Positions 28,714-37,617 of a stretch of DNA of 64,000 bases are shown in pieces (position 1 is the stretch's first letter; each line of letters begins with the position of its first letter). The notes under the pieces were generated by a model. The model saw only the letters and a program-made list of their open reading frames with translations. It had not been told where the DNA came from and did no database searches. Source of the DNA: Hyphomicrobiales bacterium (GTDB lineage: Bacteria; Pseudomonadota; Alphaproteobacteria; Rhizobiales; Beijerinckiaceae); NCBI GenBank assembly GCA_027483945.1, contig JAIXTM010000001.1, positions 154,030 to 218,029 of the forward strand, given 5' to 3'. The position numbers were made by a program, and so were the translations under genes.

Positions 28714-29184
28714 ATGCACGGACAGGCGAACGGCATGGACAAGCCCGCGGGACGGGCCGTGTCGGATGGCTGCCCCTTCCACAACCTGCGCGAGATGCTG
28801 CGCGGTTCGGGCCTGCGGCCGACGCGCCAGCGCATGTCGCTGGGCTGGCTGCTTTTCGCCAAGGGTGACCGTCACGTCTCGGCCGAAATGCTTTACGAAG
28901 AGGCGACCAAGGCCCGCGTGCCAGTCTCCCTCGCGACCGTCTACAACACGCTGCACCAGTTCACGCAGGCCGGCCTGCTTCGCCAGCTGCCGGTGGACGG
29001 CTCGAAGGCCTTCTTCGACACCAACCCGTCCGAGCACCACCATTTCTTCGTCGAGGACGAGGAGCGGCTGGTGGACCTTCCCGGCGACGCGATCTCCGTC
29101 GGCAACGTTCCGGAGCCGCCGGAGGGCATGGAGATCTCGCGGGTCGACGTCATCGTCCGCCTGCGCCGCAAGACGCGGTCCTGA
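28714..29184 (+). CDS. irr: Iron response regulator Irr (Fur family, heme-binding motif)
   Basis: 156 residues. An N-terminal GCPFH (19-23) resembles the Cys-Pro heme-regulatory motif of Bradyrhizobium Irr. The winged helix follows (LRPTRQRMSLGWLLF, VPVSLATVYNTL), then SEHHHFF with the His triplet at 108-110 that binds a second heme. The residues after it (PEPPEGMEISRVDVIVRLR) match Irr rather than Fur. Irr senses heme status and controls heme synthesis and iron genes in Hyphomicrobiales. ATG 28735 is an alternative start but would leave GCPFH intact. Divergent from fabA, as in relatives. Confidence 0.92.
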   Translation: MHGQANGMDKPAGRAVSDGCPFHNLREMLRGSGLRPTRQRMSLGWLLFAKGDRHVSAEMLYEEATKARVPVSLATVYNTLHQFTQAGLLRQLPVDGSKAFFDTNPSEHHHFFVEDEERLVDLPGDAISVGNVPEPPEGMEISRVDVIVRLRRKTRS

Positions 29185-29231
29185 TCAGGCGTCCCGAGAC
29201 CCCTTCATTCTCTGGCGCGTATCCCGCGATT

Positions 29232-30116
29232 TCAGGCCGCCGGCCCGTCGCGCTGTTCCAGGATGCGCGTCAGATAGGCGCCATAGCTTGACTTGCCGGC
29301 GTCCCGGGCGAGCGCAGCCAGGGCTTCCGTCCCGATGAAGCCCATGCGCCAGGCCACCTCCTCGACGCAGCCGACCGACAGGCCCTGACGCTCCTCGATG
29401 GTGCGGATGAACTCGGCCGCCTGCAGCAGCGCGGCATGGGTGCCGGTGTCGAGCCAGGCATAGCCGCGGCCGAGACGCTCCACGTGCAGCGCGCCGCGCT
29501 CCAGATAGGTGCGGTTGATGTCCGTGATCTCGATTTCCCCGCGCGCCGAGGGCTTCAGTCCGGCTGCGATCTCCACCACGTCGTTGTCGTAAAAATAGAG
29601 CCCGGTCACCGCCCAGTTGGAGGCGGGATCCTTCGGTTTCTCGACGATCCCGGAGGGTTTGCCGCCCGGCCCGAAGGACAGCACGCCGAACGCCTCCGGA
29701 TTGGAGACCCAATAGCCGAAGATAGTGGCGCCCGTCACGCGGCGCGCCGCGGCCTGGACGCGATCGGACAGGCCGTCGCCATAGAAGAGGTTGTCGCCGA
29801 GGACGAGCGCGACGGCATCCTCGCCGATGAAGTCGCGGCCGATGATGAAGGCTTCGGCGATGCCGTTGGGCGCCGCCTGCTCTGCATAGGACAGGTTGAG
29901 CCCGATCCGGTGTCCATCCCCCAGGAGTGCCCGGAAGAGCGGCAGGTCGCGCGGGGTGGAGATGATCAGGATGTCCCTGATCCCCGCCAGCATCAGCGTG
30001 GACAGGGGATAATAGATCATCGGCTTGTCGTAGACGGGCAGCAGCTGCTTGGAGATGGCTGCCGTGACCGGGTGAAGACGGGTGCCGGAGCCGCCGGCGA
30101 GGACGATGCCCTTCAT
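29232..30116 (-). CDS. rfbA: Glucose-1-phosphate thymidylyltransferase
   Basis: 294 residues. [17 protein letters not shown] binds the nucleotide, [13 protein letters not shown] follows, and EKPKDP and WLDTGTH are later family marks. It makes dTDP-glucose from dTTP and glucose-1-phosphate, the first step to dTDP-L-rhamnose. It is the last gene of the rfbCBDA order and starts 3 bases after rfbD. Confidence 0.96.
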   Translation of the reverse strand: MKGIVLAGGSGTRLHPVTAAISKQLLPVYDKPMIYYPLSTLMLAGIRDILIISTPRDLPLFRALLGDGHRIGLNLSYAEQAAPNGIAEAFIIGRDFIGEDAVALVLGDNLFYGDGLSDRVQAAARRVTGATIFGYWVSNPEAFGVLSFGPGGKPSGIVEKPKDPASNWAVTGLYFYDNDVVEIAAGLKPSARGEIEITDINRTYLERGALHVERLGRGYAWLDTGTHAALLQAAEFIRTIEERQGLSVGCVEEVAWRMGFIGTEALAALARDAGKSSYGAYLTRILEQRDGPAA

Positions 30117-30119
30117 GGA

Positions 30120-31034
30120 TCAGGCTTTCTGGCCGGCGTCGGCCTTGGGCGGACCGATCAGCCGGTCGAGTGTGGTCTCGAGGTCCGGGCCGAACGGCCC
30201 GAGCGCGATGCCATGAAGCCGCGCGGCGCGGCCGGTGTCGAGCACCGCGTTGAGCGTGCGCCGGGCGGGCGTCGGGAAATCGGCGGTGGCGATCGGATCG
30301 ACCTGCGCGAACGGCCCGCCCCGGACGCGGGAGGCCTCCAGGACGGCGCGGGCCTGCACGTCGCGGGTGACGATGGTCTCGCCAGCCAGATGCAACAGGC
30401 CGGCCGGCGCGCCGGGTCCCTGCGCCTCCATCCGCGCGCCCAGCGTCAGCAGGGCCTGCGCCAGCGCCGGCGAATAGGTGGGCTTGCCGCGCTGGTCGCA
30501 GACGATCGTCAGGTGCGCCCGCGCGGCGGCCCAGGACAGGACCTTGGCGACGAAGTTCTGGCCCGAGGGCCCGAACACCCAGGAGACGCGCACGACGAGG
30601 GCGGCGGGATCGGCCTCCCGCACCGCGTTCTCCCCCTCGAGCTTGGTGCGTCCATAGACGCAGAGCGGCTCCGGCGGGTCGTCCTCCCCGTGGGGCCGGT
30701 CATGGCTCTCGCCGAAGACCTGGTCCGTGGAGACGTGGATGAGCGGGACGCGGGCCCTGGCCGCGGCGGCGGCGAGGCGGCCCGGGCCGGCGGCATTGAG
30801 GGCGCGGGCGAGATCCGGCTCGCTCTCCGCGCCGTCGACATTGGTGTATGCGGCCGCGTTGACGATGAGCGAGGGCGCGACGCGATCAACGAGCCGGGCC
30901 GGCGCGTCGGGATCGGTCAGGTCGAAATCCGGGCGCCCGGCCTGGACGAAGGGGCGGCCGGCATCAGACAGCGCGACGCGGAGGTCGGTGGCGAGCTGGC
31001 CGCTACGGCCGATGACGAGGACGGGCGCGCTCAT
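30120..31034 (-). CDS. rfbD: dTDP-4-dehydrorhamnose reductase
   Basis: 304 residues from ATG 31034, which overlaps the rfbB stop as ATGA. GRSGQLATDL is the NADPH motif, NAAAYTNVDGAE and STDQVFGE follow, and YGRTKLEGE holds the catalytic Tyr-x3-Lys. It performs the last step of dTDP-L-rhamnose synthesis. The sequence is richer in Ala and Gly than many homologues but all motifs are present. Confidence 0.95.
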   Translation of the reverse strand: MSAPVLVIGRSGQLATDLRVALSDAGRPFVQAGRPDFDLTDPDAPARLVDRVAPSLIVNAAAYTNVDGAESEPDLARALNAAGPGRLAAAAARARVPLIHVSTDQVFGESHDRPHGEDDPPEPLCVYGRTKLEGENAVREADPAALVVRVSWVFGPSGQNFVAKVLSWAAARAHLTIVCDQRGKPTYSPALAQALLTLGARMEAQGPGAPAGLLHLAGETIVTRDVQARAVLEASRVRGGPFAQVDPIATADFPTPARRTLNAVLDTGRAARLHGIALGPFGPDLETTLDRLIGPPKADAGQKA

Positions 31035-32104
31035 CGCAGGAAGGACAGGCCCGAGGGCTTCACGAGGCCCAGCCGCTCGCCGCCATAGACCGTGTCGCGC
31101 AGGGGGCGCCACCAGGCCTCGTTGGCGACGTACCAGGCCACGGTCTCGGCCAACCCCTCCTCGATGGAGCGCTGCGGCCGCCAGCCGAGCTCCCGTTCGA
31201 TGAGCGAGGGGTCGATCGCATAGCGCCGGTCATGGCCGGGCCGGTCGGCGACCTGGTGCACGAGCCGGGCATGAGGCGCGTTCTGCGGACGCAGCCTGTC
31301 CATCTCCGCGCAGATCGTCTCCACGATCCAGCGGTTTGTGCGCTCGGCGCGGCCACCGACGAGGTAGGTCGCGCCCGGCGCCCCCGCCTCCAGAATGCGC
31401 CCGAGGGCGCGGGCGTGATCCTCCACGTGGAGCCAGTCGCGGACGTTGAGCCCGTCACCGTAGACAGGCAGGCCGCGGCCCTCCATCGCGTTGAGGATCA
31501 TCAGCGGGATGAGCTTTTCCGGGAATTGCCGGGGCCCGTAATTGTTGGAGCAGTTCGAGACGATGACCGGCAGGCCATAGGTGTGGAACCAGGCGCGGGC
31601 GAGGTGATCGGACGCGGCCTTGGACGCCGAGTAGGGCGAGCGCGGGTCGTAGGGGCTCGTCTCGTCGAAGGCGCCCTCGGGACCGAGCGAGCCGAAGACC
31701 TCGTCGGTGGAGACATGGAGGAAGCGGAAGCGTGCCTTCGCCTCGCCTTCCAACGCCTCGTAGGCGCCGCGCGCGGCATCGAGCAGGACCTGGGTGCCGA
31801 GCACATTGGTGCGCACGAACGCGCCGGGGCCCTGGATCGAGCGATCCACATGGGTCTCGGCAGCAAGGTGGATCACCGCCTCGGGGCGGACCTCGCCGAA
31901 CGCGGCGCGCATGCGACCCAGATCGGCGATGTCGGCTTCGATGAGCCGGTGACGGGGATCGCCTTTCAGCGCGTCGAGCGAGGCGGGATTTGCCGCATAG
32001 GTCAGGGCGTCGATGGTGACCACCTCGTGCCCGCATTCGCGGACGAGGTGGTCCACGAGGGCCGAACCGATGAAGCCGGCGCCGCCGGTGACCAGGATGC
32101 GCAT
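31031..32104 (-). CDS. rfbB: dTDP-glucose 4,6-dehydratase
   Basis: 357 residues from ATG 32104. GGAGFIGSALV is the NAD motif, HLAAETHVDRSI is typical, the catalytic STDEVFG is followed by YSASKAASDH (Tyr-x3-Lys), and NNYGPRQFPEKLIP is a family stretch. It converts dTDP-glucose to dTDP-4-keto-6-deoxyglucose. Starts 16 bases after rfbC. Confidence 0.97.
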   Translation of the reverse strand: MRILVTGGAGFIGSALVDHLVRECGHEVVTIDALTYAANPASLDALKGDPRHRLIEADIADLGRMRAAFGEVRPEAVIHLAAETHVDRSIQGPGAFVRTNVLGTQVLLDAARGAYEALEGEAKARFRFLHVSTDEVFGSLGPEGAFDETSPYDPRSPYSASKAASDHLARAWFHTYGLPVIVSNCSNNYGPRQFPEKLIPLMILNAMEGRGLPVYGDGLNVRDWLHVEDHARALGRILEAGAPGATYLVGGRAERTNRWIVETICAEMDRLRPQNAPHARLVHQVADRPGHDRRYAIDPSLIERELGWRPQRSIEEGLAETVAWYVANEAWWRPLRDTVYGGERLGLVKPSGLSFLR

Positions 32105-32120
32105 CGCGTTCTTCAAGCCC

Positions 32121-32675
32121 TCAAGGGAAGATGTAGGGGAGCTCGGCCAGCCGGGGCAGCGCCTGGTCTTTGGCCGAGACCGTCGCGGCGCCGGCCTCGA
32201 CCGGCCAGGCGATGCCCAGAGCCGGGTCGTTCCAGAGCAGGCCGCCCTCATGGCCGGGCGCGTAATAGGCGTCGCACTTGTAGGTCACGGCAGTGTCGTT
32301 TCTCAGCGTGCAGAATCCGTGGGCGAAGCCGTGGGGCACGTAGAGCATCTCGCCTTTCGCGGCATCCAGCTCGACGGCGACATGGTGTCCGAAGGTGGGC
32401 GAGGAGCCGCGCAGGTCCACCGCGACGTCGAGGATCGCGCCAGACAGGACCCGGACGAGCTTGGACTGGGCCTGCGGCGGCTTCTGGAAGTGCAGGCCGC
32501 GCACCGTGCCGGCGCGGGCGGAGACGGACTGGTTGTCCTGGATGAAACGGTCGTCGACGCCGACCGCACATAGGACGTCCCGCCGGTAGGTCTCGGCGAA
32601 CCAGCCGCGCTCGTCGGCGTGGCGCCGCGGCCGCAGGAGAAGGAGGCCCTCGATCTGGAGCGAGATCACGTCCAT
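32121..32675 (-). CDS. rfbC: dTDP-4-dehydrorhamnose 3,5-epimerase
   Basis: 184 residues from ATG 32675. DERGWFAETYRRD, IQDNQSVS, VRGLHFQKPPQAQSKLVR (with the active-site His) and LYVPHGFAHGF are classic RmlC motifs of the cupin fold. It epimerises C3 and C5 of the 4-keto sugar. It is the first gene of the rfbCBDA unit; the 5' side faces the divergent dehydratase gene with a 96-base gap that may hold promoters for both. Confidence 0.96.
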   Translation of the reverse strand: MDVISLQIEGLLLLRPRRHADERGWFAETYRRDVLCAVGVDDRFIQDNQSVSARAGTVRGLHFQKPPQAQSKLVRVLSGAILDVAVDLRGSSPTFGHHVAVELDAAKGEMLYVPHGFAHGFCTLRNDTAVTYKCDAYYAPGHEGGLLWNDPALGIAWPVEAGAATVSAKDQALPRLAELPYIFP

Positions 32676-32771
32676 GCCGTTGCGTAGCGGGCTTCCGACG
32701 GCATGGCAACGGCAGGATTGGCGGCCCGTGGATTTGACAAAGCCGGCCTGCGCCCACAGAAGCGTCCGGCC

Positions 32772-34733
32772 ATGATCACCAACCGCCTGAAGAAATCGCT
32801 GGTCGTCCTGCACGATCTGACGGCGACGGCCCTCGCCATCACCATCGTCTTCCACGTGCGGTTCGAAGGTCTGCTGCTGGCCGAGCGCGTGGCGCTGCTG
32901 CCGCAGATCCTGCCAGGGCTGATCGCGGTGGCGGGCGTCGTCTATTACCTCTTCGGCCTCTATAAGTCGAAATGGCGCTTCGCGTCGCTGCCGGACCTGT
33001 TCAACATCTTCCGGGCGGTCAGCGTCCTGACCCTCGTCCTGCTCGTGGCGGACTATATCCTCCTCTCCCGCGACCTCCTGGGGGAATTCTTCTTCGGCAA
33101 GATCGCGCTCGGCCTGTACTGGCTGGTGCAGATGGCGCTTCTGGGCGGCCCGCGCCTTGCCTATCGCTACATCAAGTTCGCCCAATCGCGGCAGACGATC
33201 TCCCGCGAGGCCACCGTGCCGGTCCTCCTTCTCGGCCGCGCCGTGGAGGTGGAGGTCGTCCTTCGGGCCATCGAGGCCGGCACGTTCCGCAAGCTGCATC
33301 CTGTCGCGATCCTCTCGCCGCGGGAGGCCGATCTCGGCCAGGCGATCCGCGGCATCCCGGTCCTCAGTCTGATCGCCGATCTCGACCAGGCGGTGGCCGA
33401 TCTTGCCGAGCGAGGCACGACGATCCGCCGGCTCGTAGCGACGCCGTCCGCGCTGGCGCCCGAGGCCGAGCCGGAACGGCTGATCGCCGGAGCGCGCCGG
33501 CTCGGTTTGCCCCTGATGCGGGTGGCGACCCTCGGCGAAGGCCTGTCCAGCGCGGAGCTGGCGCCGGTGGAGATCGAGGACCTGATCCTGCGCTCCAGCG
33601 TGGAGATCGACCGGGCGCGGCTGGAACGGTTCATGGCCGGCAAGCGCGTGCTCGTCACCGGCGGCGGCGGCTCCATCGGCAGCGAGATGTGCCTGCGCGC
33701 GGCCGCCTTCGGCGCCGCCGAGATCATCGTGCTGGAGAGCTCGGAGCCGGCTCTGTTCCAGGTCTCCGAGACGCTGGCGATGCAAGGCGGCGCCACCCGT
33801 GTCACCGGCATCATCGCCGACATCCGCGACCGCCAGCGCCTGTTCGAAGTGATGGCGCAGACGCAGCCCGACGTCGTCTTTCACGCCGCCGCGCTCAAGC
33901 ACGTGCCTTATCTCGAGGCGCATTGGGGGGAGGGCGTGAAGACCAACGTCTTCGGCTCCATCAACGTCGCCGACGCGGCCCTCGCGGCCGGCGTGCGCGC
34001 CATGGTGATGATCTCCACCGACAAGGCGATCGACCCTGTCTCGATGCTCGGCGTCACCAAGCGCTTTGCCGAGATGTACGCCCAGGCGCTCGACGCCGAG
34101 GCGGCCAGTGAGCAGGGTGCGACCCGCTTCATCGCGGTGCGTTTCGGCAACGTGCTGGGCTCGGTCGGCTCGGTCGTGCCGAAGTTCAAGGCGCAGATCG
34201 CCCGCGGCGGTCCGGTGACGATCACCCATCCGGACATGGTCAGGTACTTCATGACCGTGCGCGAGGCCGCCGATCTCGTCCTCACCGCCGGCAGCCATGC
34301 GCAAGAGGCGCGCGACGCGGACGAGCGGGCCGCCGTCTTCGTGCTGAAGATGGGACAGCCGCTGCGCATCCTCGACCTCGCGGAGCGGATGATCCGGCTC
34401 GCCGGCTTCGAGCCGGGCGAGGATATCGAGATCGAGATCACCGGCGTGCGGCCGGGCGAGCGGCTGCACGAGATCCTGTTCGCGCGGGAGGAGCCGCTGG
34501 CCGATACCGGCATCGACGGCGTCATGGCCGCCAAGCCGGTCTTCGCCGACCGCAAGCGGCTGGACGGCTGGATCGAGCGGCTGGCGGGCGCGGTGGAAGC
34601 GGGCGACCGCGCTGCGGCGGAGGCTGTGTTCGAGGAAGCGGTGCCGGAATTCAGGCGCCGGGCCGGCGATGCGCCCGCCCCAGCGCCTCAAGGGCGTCAG
34701 GGCCCTGCACCGGTGGGCGCCACCCTGCACTGA
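32772..34733 (+). CDS. Membrane-anchored UDP-HexNAc 4,6-dehydratase (WbpM/PglF/WreV-like)
   Basis: 653 residues from ATG 32772; ATG 32703 would add 23 non-conserved residues. Four N-terminal membrane helices (about 10-130) are followed by a CoA-binding-like domain. The SDR domain starts near residue 290 with TGGGGSIGSEM. The catalytic triad region is STDKAIDP, then Met in VSMLG and Lys in VTKR; Met replacing Tyr is the mark of large WbpM-type dehydratases. They turn UDP-GlcNAc into a 4-keto-6-deoxy sugar for QuiNAc or FucNAc. Its last 83 bases overlap the convergent reductase gene. Confidence 0.92.
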   Translation: MITNRLKKSLVVLHDLTATALAITIVFHVRFEGLLLAERVALLPQILPGLIAVAGVVYYLFGLYKSKWRFASLPDLFNIFRAVSVLTLVLLVADYILLSRDLLGEFFFGKIALGLYWLVQMALLGGPRLAYRYIKFAQSRQTISREATVPVLLLGRAVEVEVVLRAIEAGTFRKLHPVAILSPREADLGQAIRGIPVLSLIADLDQAVADLAERGTTIRRLVATPSALAPEAEPERLIAGARRLGLPLMRVATLGEGLSSAELAPVEIEDLILRSSVEIDRARLERFMAGKRVLVTGGGGSIGSEMCLRAAAFGAAEIIVLESSEPALFQVSETLAMQGGATRVTGIIADIRDRQRLFEVMAQTQPDVVFHAAALKHVPYLEAHWGEGVKTNVFGSINVADAALAAGVRAMVMISTDKAIDPVSMLGVTKRFAEMYAQALDAEAASEQGATRFIAVRFGNVLGSVGSVVPKFKAQIARGGPVTITHPDMVRYFMTVREAADLVLTAGSHAQEARDADERAAVFVLKMGQPLRILDLAERMIRLAGFEPGEDIEIEITGVRPGERLHEILFAREEPLADTGIDGVMAAKPVFADRKRLDGWIERLAGAVEAGDRAAAEAVFEEAVPEFRRRAGDAPAPAPQGRQGPAPVGATLH

Positions 34734-35586
34734 GAAGGCCTTCGGGCATCGCCACGAGCGAGCCATTGAGGCGCTCCACCCATTCGCCTCTGCCTGCAAG
34801 GCGCAGGGCAGCTCCCATCAAGGCGGCCGGAACCGGCACGACGCGCGGCGGACGCCCCATTCCGCGCCGAAGCGCGACCACGATTTCTCCAACCGTCATC
34901 GGCCCCGGATCAGCGACGAGATAGGGCCGCCGCAAGGGCCCCGGCGCGTCCAGGAGGAAGGCGGCCGCGTCGACAAGGTTCTCCACCGCCACGAGGGAAC
35001 GCCGGCCTGTGAACCCGCCGAGCGGCAGAGGCCATGGCGTATCCGCCATCGCCATCAGACCGGCCATGTTGCCCTTGACCCACGGGCCGTGGACGAGGAC
35101 GGGGCGCAAGGCAGCCCAATCGAGGTCGAGTTCCGCGAGCCCCTGCTCCGCCGCCAGCTTGGACCGGCCGTAAGGGTCCGTGGGAGCCGGCTCGTCGGCC
35201 TCCCGCACGGGCGCCGGCGAGGACGGCCCGCATTGGGCCCGCACCGACGACAGGAACAGGAAGCGGCGCATGCCGGCGCGGCGCGCGGCCCTGGCGAGGG
35301 CCAGCGTGCCTTCGGTGTTGATGGAGCGGTAATCGTCCTCCGGACGCCCCGACATGGCATGGGCGATGCCGGCGGAATGGATGACCGCTTCGGCGCCCGC
35401 CAGAGCCTCCGAGAGGTGACGCGGCGCCGAGAGGTCGCCGATCACGACGCCGGCGACATCGGCCGGCACCTCGCCGGGACGGCGCAGAAGCGCGCGCACC
35501 CGCCAGCCGCGACGGGCCAGCCCTGCCACCAACGCGCGTCCGACGAAGCCCGTCGTGCCAGTGACCGCGACGATACGCCCGGTCAC
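34651..35586 (-). CDS. NAD-dependent epimerase/dehydratase, probable UDP-4-keto-sugar reductase (WbpV/WreQ-like)
   Basis: 311 residues from GTG 35586, which overlaps the stop of the glycosyltransferase gene by 4 bases (GTGA). VAVTGTTGFVGRALV is the dinucleotide motif, HSAGIAHAM follows, the active site is FLSSVRAQC and YGRSKLAAE (Tyr-x3-Lys), then RPVLVHGPWVKGN. This layout and the pairing with a WecA-type transferase match WbpV/WbpK and Rhizobium etli WreQ, which reduce the 4-keto intermediate to FucNAc or QuiNAc. The product stereochemistry cannot be read from sequence. Confidence 0.85.
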   Translation of the reverse strand: MTGRIVAVTGTTGFVGRALVAGLARRGWRVRALLRRPGEVPADVAGVVIGDLSAPRHLSEALAGAEAVIHSAGIAHAMSGRPEDDYRSINTEGTLALARAARRAGMRRFLFLSSVRAQCGPSSPAPVREADEPAPTDPYGRSKLAAEQGLAELDLDWAALRPVLVHGPWVKGNMAGLMAMADTPWPLPLGGFTGRRSLVAVENLVDAAAFLLDAPGPLRRPYLVADPGPMTVGEIVVALRRGMGRPPRVVPVPAALMGAALRLAGRGEWVERLNGSLVAMPEGLLSAGWRPPVQGPDALEALGRAHRRPGA

Positions 35587-36587
35587 GACCGGGCCTCCCG
35601 CGGTGTCGCGAAACGATGGAGCAGCAGGCCGACAAGCAGTGCCGCCACGGCCACGAGGGCCACCTTGATCCACGGATTCAGAAAAAAGAGCGTCAGGACC
35701 GCGAGGCCCGACAGGACGAGGTTGAGGAGAAAGACATGCCCCGTGACCGCCTTGACCGAGAAGCCGTTGTCGGTGGCGCGCTGATAGAAATGCGACCGGT
35801 GGGCTTCGGCGAGCCGCTCGCCTCGCCGGAACCGCAGGAAAAGGGTGATCGTCGCGTCGGCAAGATAGTAGAGCGGCAGGATCAGGGCGGCTGCGAGCGC
35901 GCCCGCGCCCGCGATCTGCCAGAGGCAGAAGCCGGCGAGCAGACCGATGGGAAGCGAGCCGACATCGCCCAGGAACAGACGCGCGACCGGCCGGTTGAAG
36001 GGCGCGAAGCCGATCAGGGCGCCAGCCAGGGCCGCGGCGATGACCATGGCGTCGAGATCGCGGACGGCGAGGCCGATCACCGCCACGGTGGCGCAGAGCG
36101 GCACCATCTCCGCAACCGTCATCAGGTCGAGCCCGTCCATGAAGTTGACGAGGTTCACGAACCAGACGCCGGCCAGCAGGATCAATGACCGTTCGACCCA
36201 GACGGGGACCATGTCAGGGAGGACCCGCAGGGACGGCTCCGCAGCCAGCAGGGCCGCAACCGCCAGCGTCTGCAAGACGAGCCGGATCGAGGCGGGAAGC
36301 GGCCGGATGTCGTCGATGCCGCCGACCAGCGCCAGGCCGGCCACCACGGCGGTGAGGACCAGCGGGCCGAGCGGCGAGCCGCCCAAGAGCGCCATGAGCA
36401 GCCAGATGATGGCGAGCGTCGCACCCACCACCGCGATACCACCGCCCTGGGGCGTCGGCTCGCGATGGCTGGACCGGGCATTGGGCCGTGCCAGCGCATA
36501 GCGGCGCATCAAGGGCATGAACGTCATGACGAGGATGGCCGACAGGATGGCGGCGATCACCCCGACAGCGAACAGAAGCGAGATCAC
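35583..36587 (-). CDS. Polyprenyl-phosphate HexNAc-1-phosphate transferase (WecA/WbpL/WreU family)
   Basis: 334 residues with about ten membrane helices. Family motifs are GGIDDIRPLP near 90 (Asp-Asp metal site), NFMDGLD near 147, GDVGS near 212 and HRSHFYQRATD near 265. The HR.HFYQ form of the last motif is the WbpL-type rather than MraY. It transfers a sugar-1-phosphate to undecaprenyl phosphate to start an O-antigen or exopolysaccharide unit. Coupling to the reductase suggests it uses that sugar. Confidence 0.9.
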   Translation of the reverse strand: MISLLFAVGVIAAILSAILVMTFMPLMRRYALARPNARSSHREPTPQGGGIAVVGATLAIIWLLMALLGGSPLGPLVLTAVVAGLALVGGIDDIRPLPASIRLVLQTLAVAALLAAEPSLRVLPDMVPVWVERSLILLAGVWFVNLVNFMDGLDLMTVAEMVPLCATVAVIGLAVRDLDAMVIAAALAGALIGFAPFNRPVARLFLGDVGSLPIGLLAGFCLWQIAGAGALAAALILPLYYLADATITLFLRFRRGERLAEAHRSHFYQRATDNGFSVKAVTGHVFLLNLVLSGLAVLTLFFLNPWIKVALVAVAALLVGLLLHRFATPREARS

Positions 36588-36660
36588 GGCGCCCCCCGGT
36601 CGCGAAGCGGCGGGACATTAGCCGTCCAGGCGGCCTGCGCAAGCGGTCTCGGCCGCATCG

Positions 36661-37509
36661 TCAGGCCGGAGGATAGACGAGCGTCTGGCCTTCACGGGCC
36701 GCGACCGTGCCGGGCCGGGCCGCGACGGCCGCCTCGGCGAAAGCGTCCATCGCCGCGTCGTCATGCCGGGGATCGTGGTGGAAGAGAATGAGCTGGCCGA
36801 TCCCGGCCGCGTCGGCCAAAGCCGTTCCCGCTTCCCAGGTCGAATGGCCCCAGCCGACGCAGCGGCAATATTCGGCCTCGGAGAACATCGCGTCGTAGAT
36901 GACCGCGTCGGCACCGCGGACGAAGGCGACGAGCGCCGGGTCCGGTCCGGCGGGATCATGTTCCAGGTCGCTCAGATAGCAGAGCGTGCGTCCGGCATGG
37001 CTGAAGCGGTAGCCGGTGGCGCCCTGGGGGTGGTTGAGCGGATGGGTGTCGACCCGTGTGCCGTCGGCGAAGCTGAGCGTCTCGCCGGCGCGGAAGCCGA
37101 CATGGCGCACGTCGGCCGGGAGCTGGTCCAGCGTGACGGGGAAGATCGGCGGCGAGAACAGCCGGGCGAGCCCGGCTTCGGCCGTTTCTCCTTCGCGGTT
37201 GCCGCAATGGATCGTCACGCTGCGTCCTGGCGTCAGGGCCGGCTTGAAGAAGGGCAGTCCGACGACATGATCCAGGTGAAGATGGCTCAGCAGCAGGTCG
37301 ACATGGGGCGTGCCGTCATCCAGCAGCGCCTTGCCGAGCCTGGCGATACCGGAGCCCGCGTCGATGACGAAGAGGCGGTCGCCAAGCCGGACCTCCACGC
37401 ACGCGGTATTGCCGCCGTACCGCGCGAATTCCGCGCCGGCGGTGGGAATGGACCCGCGTACGCCCCAGAACGTGACGCGCAGCCCGTCTGCCCCTTCTGC
37501 GCTCATCAT
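36661..37509 (-). CDS. MBL-fold metallohydrolase (PhnP/phosphodiesterase-like)
   Basis: 282 residues behind AGGAG. It begins with the family hallmark FWGVRGSIPT and YGGNTACVEV. The metal motif HLHLDH has His76, His78, Asp80 and His81. Later ligands are in LSDLEHD and YDAMFSE, and FHHDPRHDD near the end is also conserved. These proteins hydrolyse phosphodiesters such as cyclic nucleotides or sugar phosphodiesters. The exact substrate is unknown. Confidence 0.88.
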   Translation of the reverse strand: MMSAEGADGLRVTFWGVRGSIPTAGAEFARYGGNTACVEVRLGDRLFVIDAGSGIARLGKALLDDGTPHVDLLLSHLHLDHVVGLPFFKPALTPGRSVTIHCGNREGETAEAGLARLFSPPIFPVTLDQLPADVRHVGFRAGETLSFADGTRVDTHPLNHPQGATGYRFSHAGRTLCYLSDLEHDPAGPDPALVAFVRGADAVIYDAMFSEAEYCRCVGWGHSTWEAGTALADAAGIGQLILFHHDPRHDDAAMDAFAEAAVAARPGTVAAREGQTLVYPPA

Positions 37510-37617
37510 CGATCGCTCCTATACCCTGCGACATAGGGCCGAGGTGCGCCAGCGCACATGGCGGTTTCCGCAGCGGGAGGATCGGAGCGGGGCGGAACGC
37601 GCAAGGGCCGGACCGTT

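Noticed and set aside
32121..34799. Open frame of 892 codons on the minus strand running through the dehydratase gene
   Set aside because: Only its last 184 codons (rfbC, from ATG 32675) show family similarity. The rest is antisense to the WbpM-like gene and has the Arg/His/Asp/Gly-rich composition of a GC-driven shadow frame.
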